A DNA stretch of 54,701 nt, taken from contig NZ_MBLO01000242.1 of assembly GCF_001854805.1 (NCBI RefSeq), positions 1 to 54,701 of the forward strand, given 5' to 3'. Every line of letters begins with the position of its first letter. Position 1 is the first letter of the stretch. The position numbers and the translations under genes were made by a program. The notes below the pieces were generated by a model. The model searched no databases, had not been told where the DNA came from, and saw nothing but the letters and a program-made list of their open reading frames with translations. Of this stretch, positions 7,525 to 15,863 are shown piece by piece. Source of the stretch: Pseudofrankia coriaricola (GTDB lineage: Bacteria > Actinomycetota > Actinomycetes > Frankiales > Frankiaceae).

Positions 7525-9852
7525 ATGGCTGGCCAAGGTGCAGATCGCGATGCCGCTCGCCGCGCTGCCGCCCGCCGCGCGAGGGCCCAGGCCGCCATTC
7601 CCACACCGCGCGACGGGGAGCCGGACGCGGCCGGCGGAGCCGCCCCGTCGACCGCCAAGGCCACCAGGACCCTCAAATACCTCAAGCCAGCCAAGCTCAC
7701 GGAACTCGCCGAGGATGTCGAGTCCGGCGGTCCCGCCGGGCCTGTCGAGCCCGTCAAGCCCAAGTCCGTCAAGCCCAGGAATGCCGCCGGGCCAGCCAAG
7801 GCGGCCGGGCCCTCGGCGGCCGCGCCGCCGACGGTTCCCGCCGGGATCGAGGTGGCGCGGCCGGCGGTGCCGGCCGCACCCGCGGCGCGGGCCGCCGTGC
7901 CTGGCAGGAGCGACAGGCGGTCGGGCCCCGGGACACGGACGACCGGCGAGCGACGCGGGCAAGGCGAGCCGCCGGACTCGACCCTGCCGGTCGACCGGTC
8001 GCCGGCGTCGGCCGTGCGGGCGGGCTGGCACCTGGCACCGGGCGGGCTGGACCTCGCGGCGGCGGTGCCCGCGGCCGCGGGCGGCGTGGTCGTCCTCGCC
8101 GGCGTGGCCTACCTGGGGTGGCGGGCCGGCCACCTCGGCGGCACCGGGCTCACGGGCGCGGTGTGCTTCGTCGCGGAGGTGGCTGTCTACCTGGCGCTGG
8201 CCGTGCTGGCCGTGCATGCCGCCCGGGTGAACCGGCGCTTCGTCCGCCGCGCGCCCGGACCGGCCGGATCGCTGGACGTGCTCGTCGTGGCGCGGGGGGA
8301 GCCGCTCGCCGAGGTCGACCACGCCCTGCGCTCGGCCCGCGACCTCGCCTACCCGCACCGGACCTACCTGGTCGCCGACTCCCGGGTCGACGGCGCCGCG
8401 CCGCTCGAGGCACTCGCCGAGCGGCTCGACGTCACCTGCCTGTGGCGCGCCGACGGGCCGACGGGCCGGCCAGGACTGCTCAACATGGCACTCGCCCGCA
8501 CCGGCGGTGACGCGGTCCTGCTGCTCGACGCGGGCGACGTCCTCACCCCGAACGCCGCCCACCAGATGCTTGGCTACCTGCGCGACCCGCACGTCGGGCT
8601 GGTCGTCCCAGGGTGGCGGGCCGCCGCCCACCCCGGCCCTCTGCCGGACAGGTCCGAGCCGGCGCTGGCGCGCCTGCTCGCCGCCGCGAGGGACCGCGAC
8701 GGCGCCGCCGCCGGCGCCGGCAGCGGCACTCTCTACCGCCGGGCCGCGCTCGAGACCGTCGACGGGTTCAGTGAGCGCGGCGGCACGGAGGAGCCCCGCA
8801 CCTCCTACGAGCTGCACGCGGCCGGCTGGGCGAGCGTCCACGATCCGGCCGTCCTGGTCGCCCGCGCCACCCGGCCGCCGGCGACGGCCGCCCGGCTCCT
8901 GGTCGTCCGGGCCGTCGACCGGCTGCGCATCCTGCTGTTCGACAACCCGCTGCGCAAACCCGGCCTCGATCGCCGGCAGCGGGCGCACTACCTGTGGGAC
9001 GCAGCGGCGCCGCTGCTGGCCGCCGCGCAGGCCGGGGTATGGCTCGGCCCGGCGCTGGTGGTCCTCGGCGGCGGCCGGCTCGCGGCCGGCGCCGGCGCGG
9101 TTGGCTGGCTCGGCTTCGGGCTGCCCTACCTGGCCGCCGCCGCGCTGTTCGGCCTCGCGGTGACCAGCACCGGCGGCACCGGCGCGAAGGGCACCGCGGT
9201 GGCGCTCGCGGGCTGGCTGGCCTCGATTCCTCTTTCGCTGCTGGCCGTGGCCCGAGTCGCCCTCCTCGGCGGCCGGACGGGCGCCGGCACCGCCCCGGAC
9301 GTAGCGCCGTCCGTCCTGCGCCGCGCTCCCGCGTCGCCCGCGTCGCCCGCGTCGCCCGCGTCGCCCGCGTCAACGACAGCATCAGCGTCGTCGAAGGCGT
9401 CGGTGTCGGTGTCCTCGACCAGCGCGGCGACGGTGCCCGTGCCCGCGGCCGGGCGCGCGGCGATCGCCACCAGGGTCCCCTCGACCGGGCCGACGGGCGC
9501 GGGGAAGGGCCGGATCCCCGCGCCGCGCCCGTTCGGGTGGGTCTCCCGGTTGCGGTGGGCCGAGTGGCGTGAGGCGGTGGCGCGGCTGGCCTCGGAGGCA
9601 TGGACGCCGCTGCTGCCCGTGCCATGCGCCGCCGCCGTGCTCGCCGTCGTGGTCGTCACCGCCGGGGTGCGGCCGGAACGCGCTGTGCTGGGCGTGGTCA
9701 TGTGGGCGGCCGCGGTCCTGCTCGCCATCGCGAAGCCCGTGGCCGCGGGCTGCGGGATCCCCTGGGCCACCCCGAACGACCGCCGCCGCCTGCACGCCAC
9801 CATCGCGGCGGTGGCGCTCCTCGCGGTGTTCGTCACCCTCGTCTTCGGCTGA
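7525..9852 (+). CDS. membrane protein with degenerate glycosyltransferase-2 domain
   Basis: A 775-residue protein. Residues 1-165 are Ala/Pro/Lys/Arg-rich and probably cytoplasmic and disordered. Two membrane helices (about 180-235) precede a GT-A fold similar to cellulose-synthase-like GT2 enzymes: DVLVVARGE, then LLLDAGDVLTP at the DxD position, then a 'GSGTLYRRAALETVDGF' acceptor-loop segment. Further membrane helices follow, then a Ser/Thr/Pro linker and two terminal helices. The usual QxxRW motif is not clear (RRQRAHYLWD stands there), so activity may be altered. GGAAGGGG ending about 6 nt before the ATG at 7525 decides the start over a GTG at 7519. It would make or export a surface polysaccharide. 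The family call is moderate to good; product unknown. Confidence 0.75.
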   Translation: MAGQGADRDAARRAAARRARAQAAIPTPRDGEPDAAGGAAPSTAKATRTLKYLKPAKLTELAEDVESGGPAGPVEPVKPKSVKPRNAAGPAKAAGPSAAAPPTVPAGIEVARPAVPAAPAARAAVPGRSDRRSGPGTRTTGERRGQGEPPDSTLPVDRSPASAVRAGWHLAPGGLDLAAAVPAAAGGVVVLAGVAYLGWRAGHLGGTGLTGAVCFVAEVAVYLALAVLAVHAARVNRRFVRRAPGPAGSLDVLVVARGEPLAEVDHALRSARDLAYPHRTYLVADSRVDGAAPLEALAERLDVTCLWRADGPTGRPGLLNMALARTGGDAVLLLDAGDVLTPNAAHQMLGYLRDPHVGLVVPGWRAAAHPGPLPDRSEPALARLLAAARDRDGAAAGAGSGTLYRRAALETVDGFSERGGTEEPRTSYELHAAGWASVHDPAVLVARATRPPATAARLLVVRAVDRLRILLFDNPLRKPGLDRRQRAHYLWDAAAPLLAAAQAGVWLGPALVVLGGGRLAAGAGAVGWLGFGLPYLAAAALFGLAVTSTGGTGAKGTAVALAGWLASIPLSLLAVARVALLGGRTGAGTAPDVAPSVLRRAPASPASPASPASPASTTASASSKASVSVSSTSAATVPVPAAGRAAIATRVPSTGPTGAGKGRIPAPRPFGWVSRLRWAEWREAVARLASEAWTPLLPVPCAAAVLAVVVVTAGVRPERAVLGVVMWAAAVLLAIAKPVAAGCGIPWATPNDRRRLHATIAAVALLAVFVTLVFG
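9331..9366 (+). repeat. four 9-bp repeats coding an (ASP)n linker
   Basis: The unit GCGTCGCCC occurs four times in frame and encodes a repeating Ala-Ser-Pro stretch in the linker of the glycosyltransferase-2 protein. It is a length-variable microsatellite-like coding repeat. Confidence 0.85.
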
Positions 9853-9934
9853 GGCGCACCGCGGCGGGACAGGCCGGTGTGAGTCGTCGGCCGGGCCCCA
9901 GGGGGATGCTTTCGCCACGGTGGGCGGCGACCGG

Positions 9935-10123
9935 ACGACAGTGGCCTTCGTCACCCACAGCGCCGGGGAGGCCAGGTATCTCGGTACTCGGGTGATGGCC
10001 TTCAACGCCAGGCCCGGGCGCGTCGTCTTCGACGAACACGGCGGTTTTGGCGCGCGGCGTGACCGGGAACACCTCCGCTCGGAACGGAATTCATCACATT
10101 CCGTGACCGTGTTCAGCGGGTGA
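9935..10123 (+). pseudogene. C-terminal remnant of nitrate/sulfonate/taurine-type ABC ATPase
   Basis: The reading frame ending at the TGA of 10121-10123 encodes TTVAFVTHSAGEARYLGTRV, then MAFNARPGRVVFDE and a short tail with a 'REHLRSERN' motif. This matches the end of SsuB/TauB/NrtD-type ATPases: switch histidine in VTH, EA..L..RV, and ARPGR. The Walker A, signature and Walker B parts are missing, and upstream the frame runs into the overlapping glycosyltransferase gene. No permease or binding-protein gene is nearby. I read it as a gene-decay remnant, about 60 codons long, followed two bases later by a large palindrome. It could instead be an expressed short ORF, but it has no clear start. 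Confidence 0.6.
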
Positions 10124-10125
10124 TC

Positions 10126-10151
10126 CAGGTCAGCCGCCGGCGGCTGACCTG
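10126..10151. terminator. 26-bp perfect palindrome, probable terminator of decayed gene
   Basis: CAGGTCAGCCGCC is followed directly by its exact reverse complement, with no spacer, beginning two bases after the remnant's stop codon. As RNA it would fold into a long GC hairpin. No U-tract follows, as is usual in this GC range. It may also be a dyad protein-binding site. Confidence 0.6.
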
Positions 10152-10537
10152 CTGCGCGGGCGGCGCCGGCCGCGTGACCGGTCCCGTGTGCCGGCGGCAT
10201 TCGTTCGTCGACAGTGCGTGGCGGGGCGGACCCGTGCGTTTCGCCGTTCTGTCGGCCGGTTACAGTGTGCGCGAAGCGGATAACCCCATCCGCTTCTCTC
10301 CCCCAGTCCCCGCGATCCCTGGAACTCGAAGCGGAGTCAACGATGCGTGAGCGGCTCGCCCTCTCCGGGGCGATACGCCCCCACCGCTGGCATGCTGCGC
10401 ACGCCGCGAGGGACACTGCCGTCGGTTCCGATACGCTGAGTGACCATTGGTGGGTCTCTCCGGCGCGCGCGGGTGCACCGGCGGCGCGACCTGCGTCGTC
10501 GCCCTCGTCATACACCCCAAGGAACGGCTGAGTCTTG
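10152..10537. other. intergenic, 5' region of FAD oxidoreductase gene
   Basis: This stretch should contain the promoter of the oxidoreductase gene. It holds a 9-bp hairpin at 10273-10296 and a possible 62-codon ORF at 10343-10531 with a GGAG site but weak codon bias, which I do not call as a gene. I see no clear -10/-35 pair. Confidence 0.5.
10273..10296 (+). promoter_or_regulatory. 9-bp hairpin in leader of oxidoreductase gene
   Basis: GAAGCGGAT and ATCCGCTTC flank a 6-nt loop (AACCCC), followed by a pyrimidine-rich run. It lies about 240 bp before the oxidoreductase start. It could be an attenuator, terminator or operator; the sequence does not decide. Confidence 0.35.
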
Positions 10538-12073
10538 ATGTCGGAAAACGTAGACGTCGTCGTCATCGGCGCCGGACCGGCGGGCCTCACCGCCTCCTAC
10601 GAGCTGCACCGGTACGGGATCCCCTCGACCATCCTCGAGGCCGACACCCAAGTGGGTGGCATCTCCCGCACCGTTGAGCGTGACGGCTGGCGGTTCGACA
10701 TCGGTGGCCACCGGTTCTTCTCGAAGGTCCAACGAGTCGAGGACTTCTGGCACGAGATCCTGCCGCAGGAGGATTTCCTGCTGCGGCCGCGCAAGAGCCG
10801 GATCTTCTACCAGGGCAAGTACTACGACTACCCGATCAAGGCCGTGAACGCGCTGCAGAACCTCGGCCCCAAGGAGGCCGCGATCTGCATCGCGTCCTAC
10901 CTGCGTGCCCGGGTCAGCCCGCCGAAGGACCAGACGGACTACGAGAGCTGGCTGGTCGCCCGCTTCGGCTGGCGGCTCTACCGGACGTTCTTCAAGACCT
11001 ACACCGAGAAGGTCTGGGGCGTCCCGGTCAGCGAGATGCCGGCCGACTGGGCCGCGCAGCGCATCAAGAGCCTCAACCTCGGCAACGCGATCCTCAACGC
11101 GGTCAAGCCGAAGACGAACCAGAAAGAGATCACCTCCCTCATCGAGGAGTTCGAGTACCCGAAGTACGGCCCCGGGATGATGTGGGAGGTCTGCCGCGAG
11201 AAGGTCGTCGCCCAGGGCTCCAAGGTCGTCCTGGAGACCAAGGTGACCAAGATCCGGCATGAGAACGGCAAGGCCTACGAGGTCGTCGCCGAGCACGTCG
11301 ACGGTGGCGCGGAGGTCCTCCCGGCGACCGAGCTCATCTCCTCGATGCCGATCTCCCAGCTGATCGAGATCATGGATCCGCCGGTGCCGCCGCGAGTGCT
11401 CAAGGCCGCGCAGGACCTGCGCTTCCGCGACTTCCTCACGGTCGCCCTCGTCGTGCCGTCCAGCGCCGTCTCCTGGACGGACAACTGGATCTACATCCAC
11501 GACTCGAGCGTCCGCACCATGCGGATCCAGAACTTCGCGTCCTGGTCGCCGTACCTGGTGAAGGACGGCCGCAACGTCCTCGGCCTCGAGTACACGGTGT
11601 TCGAGAACGACGCCGACTGGACGGCCAGCGACGAGAAGCTGATCGAGCAGGGCAAGCAGGAGCTCGACCGGCTCGGCCTGGTCAAGTACCGCGACGTCGA
11701 GGCGGGCTACGTCGTGCGCCAGCCGAAGGCGTACCCGATCTACGACGAGCACTACCAGGCGAACGTCGACGTGATCCGCGGCTGGCTGACCGACTACGCC
11801 AGCAACGTGCACCCGGTCGGCCGCAACGGCATGTTCCGCTACAACAACGCCGACCACTCGATGTACACCGCCATGCTGACGGTGGAGAACATCGCGAAGG
11901 GCACGGACCACGACGTCTGGTCGGTCAACGTCGAGGAGGAGTACCACGAGCAGAAGGCCTCCTCGTCCGATGCTCCGAAGCCGGCGGGCTCGCACGGCAC
12001 CGGGCGCGACGCCCCGGTCCTGTCCCGCAAGGTCCTCGACGCCGCCCGTTCCCGTGTCAGCGGCTCGCGTTAG
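10538..12073 (+). CDS. FAD-dependent oxidoreductase, UDP-galactopyranose mutase/protoporphyrinogen oxidase-like
   Basis: A 511-residue flavoprotein. The N-terminal dinucleotide fold is intact: [17 protein letters not shown] with Glu at the strand-2 end (ILEAD), then GGISRT and a GGHRFF motif typical of the amine-oxidase/UDP-galactopyranose mutase superfamily. The C-terminal FAD-contact region reads [18 protein letters not shown]. Members with this pattern are often found in cell-surface sugar clusters, but the substrate cannot be read from the sequence. ATG at 10538 is preferred; a TTG one codon upstream is equally spaced from AAGGAA (10519-10524). The Ser/Pro-rich last 45 residues are probably unstructured. 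The gene stands alone, ending in a strong convergent terminator. Confidence 0.88.
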   Translation: MSENVDVVVIGAGPAGLTASYELHRYGIPSTILEADTQVGGISRTVERDGWRFDIGGHRFFSKVQRVEDFWHEILPQEDFLLRPRKSRIFYQGKYYDYPIKAVNALQNLGPKEAAICIASYLRARVSPPKDQTDYESWLVARFGWRLYRTFFKTYTEKVWGVPVSEMPADWAAQRIKSLNLGNAILNAVKPKTNQKEITSLIEEFEYPKYGPGMMWEVCREKVVAQGSKVVLETKVTKIRHENGKAYEVVAEHVDGGAEVLPATELISSMPISQLIEIMDPPVPPRVLKAAQDLRFRDFLTVALVVPSSAVSWTDNWIYIHDSSVRTMRIQNFASWSPYLVKDGRNVLGLEYTVFENDADWTASDEKLIEQGKQELDRLGLVKYRDVEAGYVVRQPKAYPIYDEHYQANVDVIRGWLTDYASNVHPVGRNGMFRYNNADHSMYTAMLTVENIAKGTDHDVWSVNVEEEYHEQKASSSDAPKPAGSHGTGRDAPVLSRKVLDAARSRVSGSR

Positions 12074-12098
12074 CAGGTAGCCAGCAGGCAGTACGCCT

Positions 12099-12129
12099 CG
12101 GCCCCGGCACGCACCGCGTGCCGGGGCCG
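12099..12129. terminator. bidirectional intrinsic hairpin
   Basis: A 14-bp perfect GC stem (CGGCCCCGGCACGC and its complement) with a 3-nt ACC loop lies between the convergent oxidoreductase and thioesterase genes. It can serve both strands. Confidence 0.8.
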
Positions 12130-12193
12130 TCGCCGTTCTGGCCCAGGGCAGTCAGCCGGGGTCGGGGTGGCCGTCAGCCGGAGCCAGCTGTCG

Positions 12194-13156
12194 TCAGCCG
12201 GAGTGGCGGCGGGCGGGGCGGACCAGGGCCTCCTGGACGACGGTGGCGACGAGGGTGCCGGCCGCGTCGAAGAACTCACCGACGGCCAGCCCCCTGGCGC
12301 TCGCCGCGGTCGGGCTCTCCTGGTCGAACAGCAGCCACTCGTCGGCCCGGAACGGGCGGTGGAACCAGACCGCGTGGTCGAGCGAGGTCAGCTGCATGCC
12401 ATGGCCCACCCCGCCGTGCGGGCTCAGGATGGAGTGCGACAGCGTCAGGTCCGACATGTAGACCAGTGCGCAGGCGTGCGTGTGCTGGTCGTCCGGCAGC
12501 TTCTCGGTCACCCGCAGCCAGGCGCGCATCCGGGCCGGCGCCGGCTGTGAGCCGCCGATGGGCGTAACGGCCCGCTCGCCTGCCTCGCCAGTCGCCGCGG
12601 GCTGGTCCGCCGGTGAGACGACCCGCACCTCGAAGCCGCGCCGAGCCCAGGCGTTGCGCCGCTCGTCGGCCCACTCCTTGGTGTCGTCCGGCGGGGCGTA
12701 GGCATCTGCCTGCTCGGAGCTGCTCGGCGCCCGGCCGTCGAACAGCGGGTGGCCGTCCGGGGGCGGCGGGACGCGCGGCGCCGGGCGCTGATGGTCGACC
12801 GGGCTGTCCTCGTGGCGGTGGAACGACGCGGAAAGGACGAAGATCGCCTCGTCGTGCTGGACGGCGGTGATCCGCCGGGTGGTGAACGACTTCCCGTCGC
12901 GGATCCGCTCGACGTGGTAGTCGATCGGGCGGGTGGTGTCGCCGCCGCGGATGAAGTAGCTGTGCAGCGAGTGCACCGGCCGGTCCGGGTCGACGGTCGA
13001 CGTCGCCGCCACCAGAGCATGCGCCGCGACCTGGCCGCCGAACGCCCGCAGCGGCGCGCCCTCGTGGCTGAGCCCGCGGAACAGGTCCGGCTCGGGCTGC
13101 TCGAGCGTCAGCAGGTCCAGGAAGGAGCCGGCCCCGTCGGTAACCGCCGTGCCCAC
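12194..13156 (-). CDS. tesB: acyl-CoA thioesterase II (TesB family)
   Basis: About 320 residues with the double-hotdog TesB layout. The N-terminal half reads FRGLSHEG, RAFGGQVAAHAL, VHSLHSYFIRGGD and the IERIRDGKSFTTRRITAVQ-like segment (here YHVERIRDGKSFTTRR). The C-terminal half has LVYMSDLTLSHS (catalytic Asp region), TSLDHAVWFHRPF and a QEALVR end, placing the Asp/Thr-or-Ser/Gln triad of TesB. It hydrolyses acyl-CoA to free fatty acid and CoA in the cytoplasm. GTG at 13156 has GGAGG 5 nt upstream; ATGs at 13285 and 13279 in the same frame would add an Arg/Gly-rich extension without a ribosome site. A Pro-rich insertion between the halves makes it slightly longer than usual. Confidence 0.92.
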   Translation of the reverse strand: MGTAVTDGAGSFLDLLTLEQPEPDLFRGLSHEGAPLRAFGGQVAAHALVAATSTVDPDRPVHSLHSYFIRGGDTTRPIDYHVERIRDGKSFTTRRITAVQHDEAIFVLSASFHRHEDSPVDHQRPAPRVPPPPDGHPLFDGRAPSSSEQADAYAPPDDTKEWADERRNAWARRGFEVRVVSPADQPAATGEAGERAVTPIGGSQPAPARMRAWLRVTEKLPDDQHTHACALVYMSDLTLSHSILSPHGGVGHGMQLTSLDHAVWFHRPFRADEWLLFDQESPTAASARGLAVGEFFDAAGTLVATVVQEALVRPARRHSG

Positions 13157-13331
13157 ATCGACCTCCGCGCTGTCTGTCCCACGGCCTCCGGCCGTGCGGC
13201 GCCGCTCAGCGCCGCGGCCGTGATCCGGTGACCGCTCCCCGACGGTACCCGCCCGCCCGGCGCGCCGGCCTATGGTCATGGTCATAGCCGCCCGCGTCCG
13301 GCCTCGTGCTCGCCGGGCCGGACGGCCGCTC

Positions 13332-14534
13332 TCACCCGTCGGGTGGCTGCTCGGCCGCGAGCCGTCTGGCCTCGCGCTCGAAGTGCTCGGCCTCGGCGAC
13401 GCGCTGGGCGCCCGCCGGATAGCGGGCCCGCCGCGCCTCGACGGCGGCCCTGGCCTGACGCAGGGCGTCGTCGAGGCTGTCGCCCTCCTCGCTGAGGACG
13501 GCCGCCAGCAGCGCCCTCGCCAGCAGCAGCTCGGGCCAGCCGGGGTCGAGGTTCGCGCCGACGCGGCGGTTGGTCGCCAGCACATAGCGGATCTCCGCGG
13601 CCGCCCGGGACGGCTCGCCGGCGAGCAGCAGCGCGTGCGCGTGCACCAGCTGGGTGCGCAGCGTCGCGTCCGACGTCGCGCCGAACCGCTCCTGGCGCGC
13701 CGTCAGCACCGCCGCGGCCACCACGCGCCCCTCCTCGATGAGCTCGTCGCGCGGGCGCGCCAGGTCGTCCTCGGACACCGGGGGATAGCGGTCGTGCTCG
13801 GACCTCCAGGCGTCCGGGTCGACCGGCTCGGAGCCGGGTCCGGGGATCGCGGCGGAGCCGTCAGCGGGGCCAAGGGCTGGAGGGCCCGCGTCGTGCCCGG
13901 GTGGGTCCGCCCGCTCGGCGACCTTGAGGAGCGTCTGGGCGAGGATCAGCTGCGCGATCCAGGTGAACGAGTGATCCGCTCCCCAGACGGCGTGGCGGAC
14001 CGTCACCTCCTCGCGCGCGATCTGGCAGGCGCGGCGCAGGTCGTCGCGCCCGCCACGGTCACGCAGCGCAATGGCGAGGTTGGCGTGCGCCGTGCTGGTG
14101 CGGTCCGCCTTCGCGCCGAGGATCGCCAGGCGACGCCGCCACTCGACCTCGTAGGTCTGCGCGGCCGTGTCCAGGTCGGCCGGGCCGCCGGACAGCCGGG
14201 CGTACCGGGCGTGCAGCGCCTTGATGCCCATCAGCGTGGTGTCGTGCCGGTCGAGCGCGAGTTCGGCGCGGGCGTGCAGCTGCGCCCAGACCCGCGCGGA
14301 CTCGGCCACCGACCGGGTGCGGCTGTACAGCTCCTCGGCGTGGTACTCGACCAGCAGCGCGAGCGTGCTCGTGGCACCGAGCACGCGGCGGACCTCCTCG
14401 TACAGCCCGACGAGCGGCCGCGGGTCGGCGGTCGCGTCGGTGTATGTCAGCACCGTCTGGGTTCGGCCGCGCAGCCGGCGCTCCAGCTCGTCGTCGCGCT
14501 CCGGCTCACCGGCCGGCGGCGGGGACGGCGTCAT
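13332..14534 (-). CDS. unknown protein, TPR-like helical
   Basis: A 400-residue soluble protein that I cannot assign. It is rich in Ala/Arg/Leu helices with recurrent 30-40-residue blocks (ARVWAQLHARAELAL, TSTAHANLAIALRDRG, TLRTQLVHAHALLLAGEP, WPELLLARALLAAVLSEEGD) in the style of tetratricopeptide repeats, interrupted by a Pro/Gly/Asp loop around residues 205-240. No catalytic motif or membrane helix is seen. Its ATG overlaps the stop of the upstream gene by 4 bp, so the two products are probably made together. TPR proteins commonly scaffold protein complexes. Function unknown. Confidence 0.8.
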   Translation of the reverse strand: MTPSPPPAGEPERDDELERRLRGRTQTVLTYTDATADPRPLVGLYEEVRRVLGATSTLALLVEYHAEELYSRTRSVAESARVWAQLHARAELALDRHDTTLMGIKALHARYARLSGGPADLDTAAQTYEVEWRRRLAILGAKADRTSTAHANLAIALRDRGGRDDLRRACQIAREEVTVRHAVWGADHSFTWIAQLILAQTLLKVAERADPPGHDAGPPALGPADGSAAIPGPGSEPVDPDAWRSEHDRYPPVSEDDLARPRDELIEEGRVVAAAVLTARQERFGATSDATLRTQLVHAHALLLAGEPSRAAAEIRYVLATNRRVGANLDPGWPELLLARALLAAVLSEEGDSLDDALRQARAAVEARRARYPAGAQRVAEAEHFEREARRLAAEQPPDG

Positions 14535-15526
14535 CGCCCCTCCCCGTCGGCCCGCTCGCCCGGACCATCCTGTTCGTCATCGCCCGGTGGTCCTGGCGGT
14601 AGGCCCTCGGGCCCTGGCGGGTCGGGCGGGCCTGGCCGTGCCAGCTGGTCGAGGACCGCGCGCAGCCGGGGGGCGAGCTCGTCGGACATCCGGTGCCGCT
14701 CCTCGGCGGGCAGCCCCGGCAGCAGGTGCTCCAGCTGGGTCAGCAGGTCGACGGCGTCGGTGGTGATCTTCTCGGAGTGGGCCGGGGCCCGGGTGACCAG
14801 CGCCGCGAGGCGGCGGTGCACCGCGCCGAGCACGAAGCCGGGTCCTATTCCGCTCGCGCCGAGCGCGGTGCGCGCCACGGTCGTCAGCAGGCAGGTGACC
14901 TCGGCGAGCCGTGCGTCGCCGCCCGAACCGTCACCGTCCGGCCCGGTGGGGCGCTCACCCCCGGGGCCGGCGAGCGTGAGCAGATCCTCGACCGCGGCCA
15001 GCGGTGGGGCGAACCCGGACACGATCGCCAGCGGGCGCGAGTACACCGCCCAGTCCGCCACGACCCGCACGAGGCTCGCCGCGGCGAGCCAGCGGTCGAC
15101 GACCGCCAGGTCGTCGAGCGCCTCCAGCCAGCCTTCGCGGTGGGGCCAGTAGCTCCACACCTTCGTCTCCGTCACCAGCAGGTCGAGCACGCGCTCCCCG
15201 TGGCGCCGTTCGTACAGGCGCGCCGCCGCCGTCGCTCGCAGCGTGCCCGCGAGCGACCCCGGGCTTCTCGGGCTCACCAGGTAGTACAGGGTCGAAGGCC
15301 GGCGCTGCCCCGCCGCGGCGGCCAGCGCGTCGCGCGCCAGGCCGTCGATCGACCCGTCGCTGGCGTCGAGAAACTCCACCAGCGTCTCGTAGTACCTGAT
15401 CCTCGTCTGCCAGTTCAGCCGCTGCAGCGTCCCGCCGGTCTCCCGCCGCGCGGGATCGGGCCGGAAACGCGCGGCCCTATACCACCGGGCCACCGCGGTG
15501 CCCTCAAGTTCCGCCGTCAGTCGCAC
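14531..15526 (-). CDS. unknown soluble protein, coupled to TPR-like gene
   Basis: About 331 residues, not recognised. It is mostly helical, with conserved-looking Trp/Tyr/Arg segments (LNWQTRIRYYETLVEFLD, TETKVWSYWPHREGW, VVADWAVYSRP) and a Pro/Gly/Asp-rich C-terminal tail. There is no signal peptide or membrane helix. GTG at 15526 follows GGGGGA; an ATG at 15565 in frame would add 13 residues. It is first in a two-gene operon with the TPR-like protein and divergent from another unknown gene at 15864. The shared intergenic promoter region suggests the three may act together, but this is inference. Confidence 0.78.
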   Translation of the reverse strand: MRLTAELEGTAVARWYRAARFRPDPARRETGGTLQRLNWQTRIRYYETLVEFLDASDGSIDGLARDALAAAAGQRRPSTLYYLVSPRSPGSLAGTLRATAAARLYERRHGERVLDLLVTETKVWSYWPHREGWLEALDDLAVVDRWLAAASLVRVVADWAVYSRPLAIVSGFAPPLAAVEDLLTLAGPGGERPTGPDGDGSGGDARLAEVTCLLTTVARTALGASGIGPGFVLGAVHRRLAALVTRAPAHSEKITTDAVDLLTQLEHLLPGLPAEERHRMSDELAPRLRAVLDQLARPGPPDPPGPEGLPPGPPGDDEQDGPGERADGEGR

Positions 15527-15863
15527 GATGGTTCCCCCGTCAGTCCCACCATGGCCCCATGTCACCGGTCAGCGTGCGGACAATGACGCCCGCGGTCGTC
15601 GGCGCAACCGGGCACGCAATGTTTGTCATGCCCCAGATAATGCGCATATATGCCAAAACCTGGACGGACGGACGTGCGATGACGGACAGCCGCGCAGGCC
15701 GCCCGCCGTACGTGCGCGGTGACGGGCGGAAAGTCAGCATAATGAAACCCGGCCAATGGCGGGCGCGACGTCGGCGGACGCACGCCGTGGCCGTCGGCGG
15801 CCGCCTTCCCGCAGGCCCCCGGGCCTGGCCCACACGGCGGGTCCGGCCGTGCGTCCGTCAGAG
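15527..15863. other. divergent promoter region
   Basis: This 337-bp region between two divergent unknown genes is notably AT-richer around 15600-15660 than anything near it and includes a GCATATATGC palindrome. It probably contains promoters for both sides. No gene seen. Confidence 0.6.
15623..15652 (+). promoter_or_regulatory. candidate sigma-70-type promoter
   Basis: TTGTCA (15623-15628) and TATATG (15647-15652) are 18 bp apart in an AT-rich pocket upstream of the gene at 15864. The match to actinobacterial -35/-10 elements is fair. The leader would be about 200 nt. Confidence 0.4.

Noticed and set aside
10343-10531. 62-codon ORF with GGAG site just before the oxidoreductase gene
   Set aside because: Third-position GC is only about three quarters, clearly below real genes here, and no family resemblance; kept only as part of the intergenic note.
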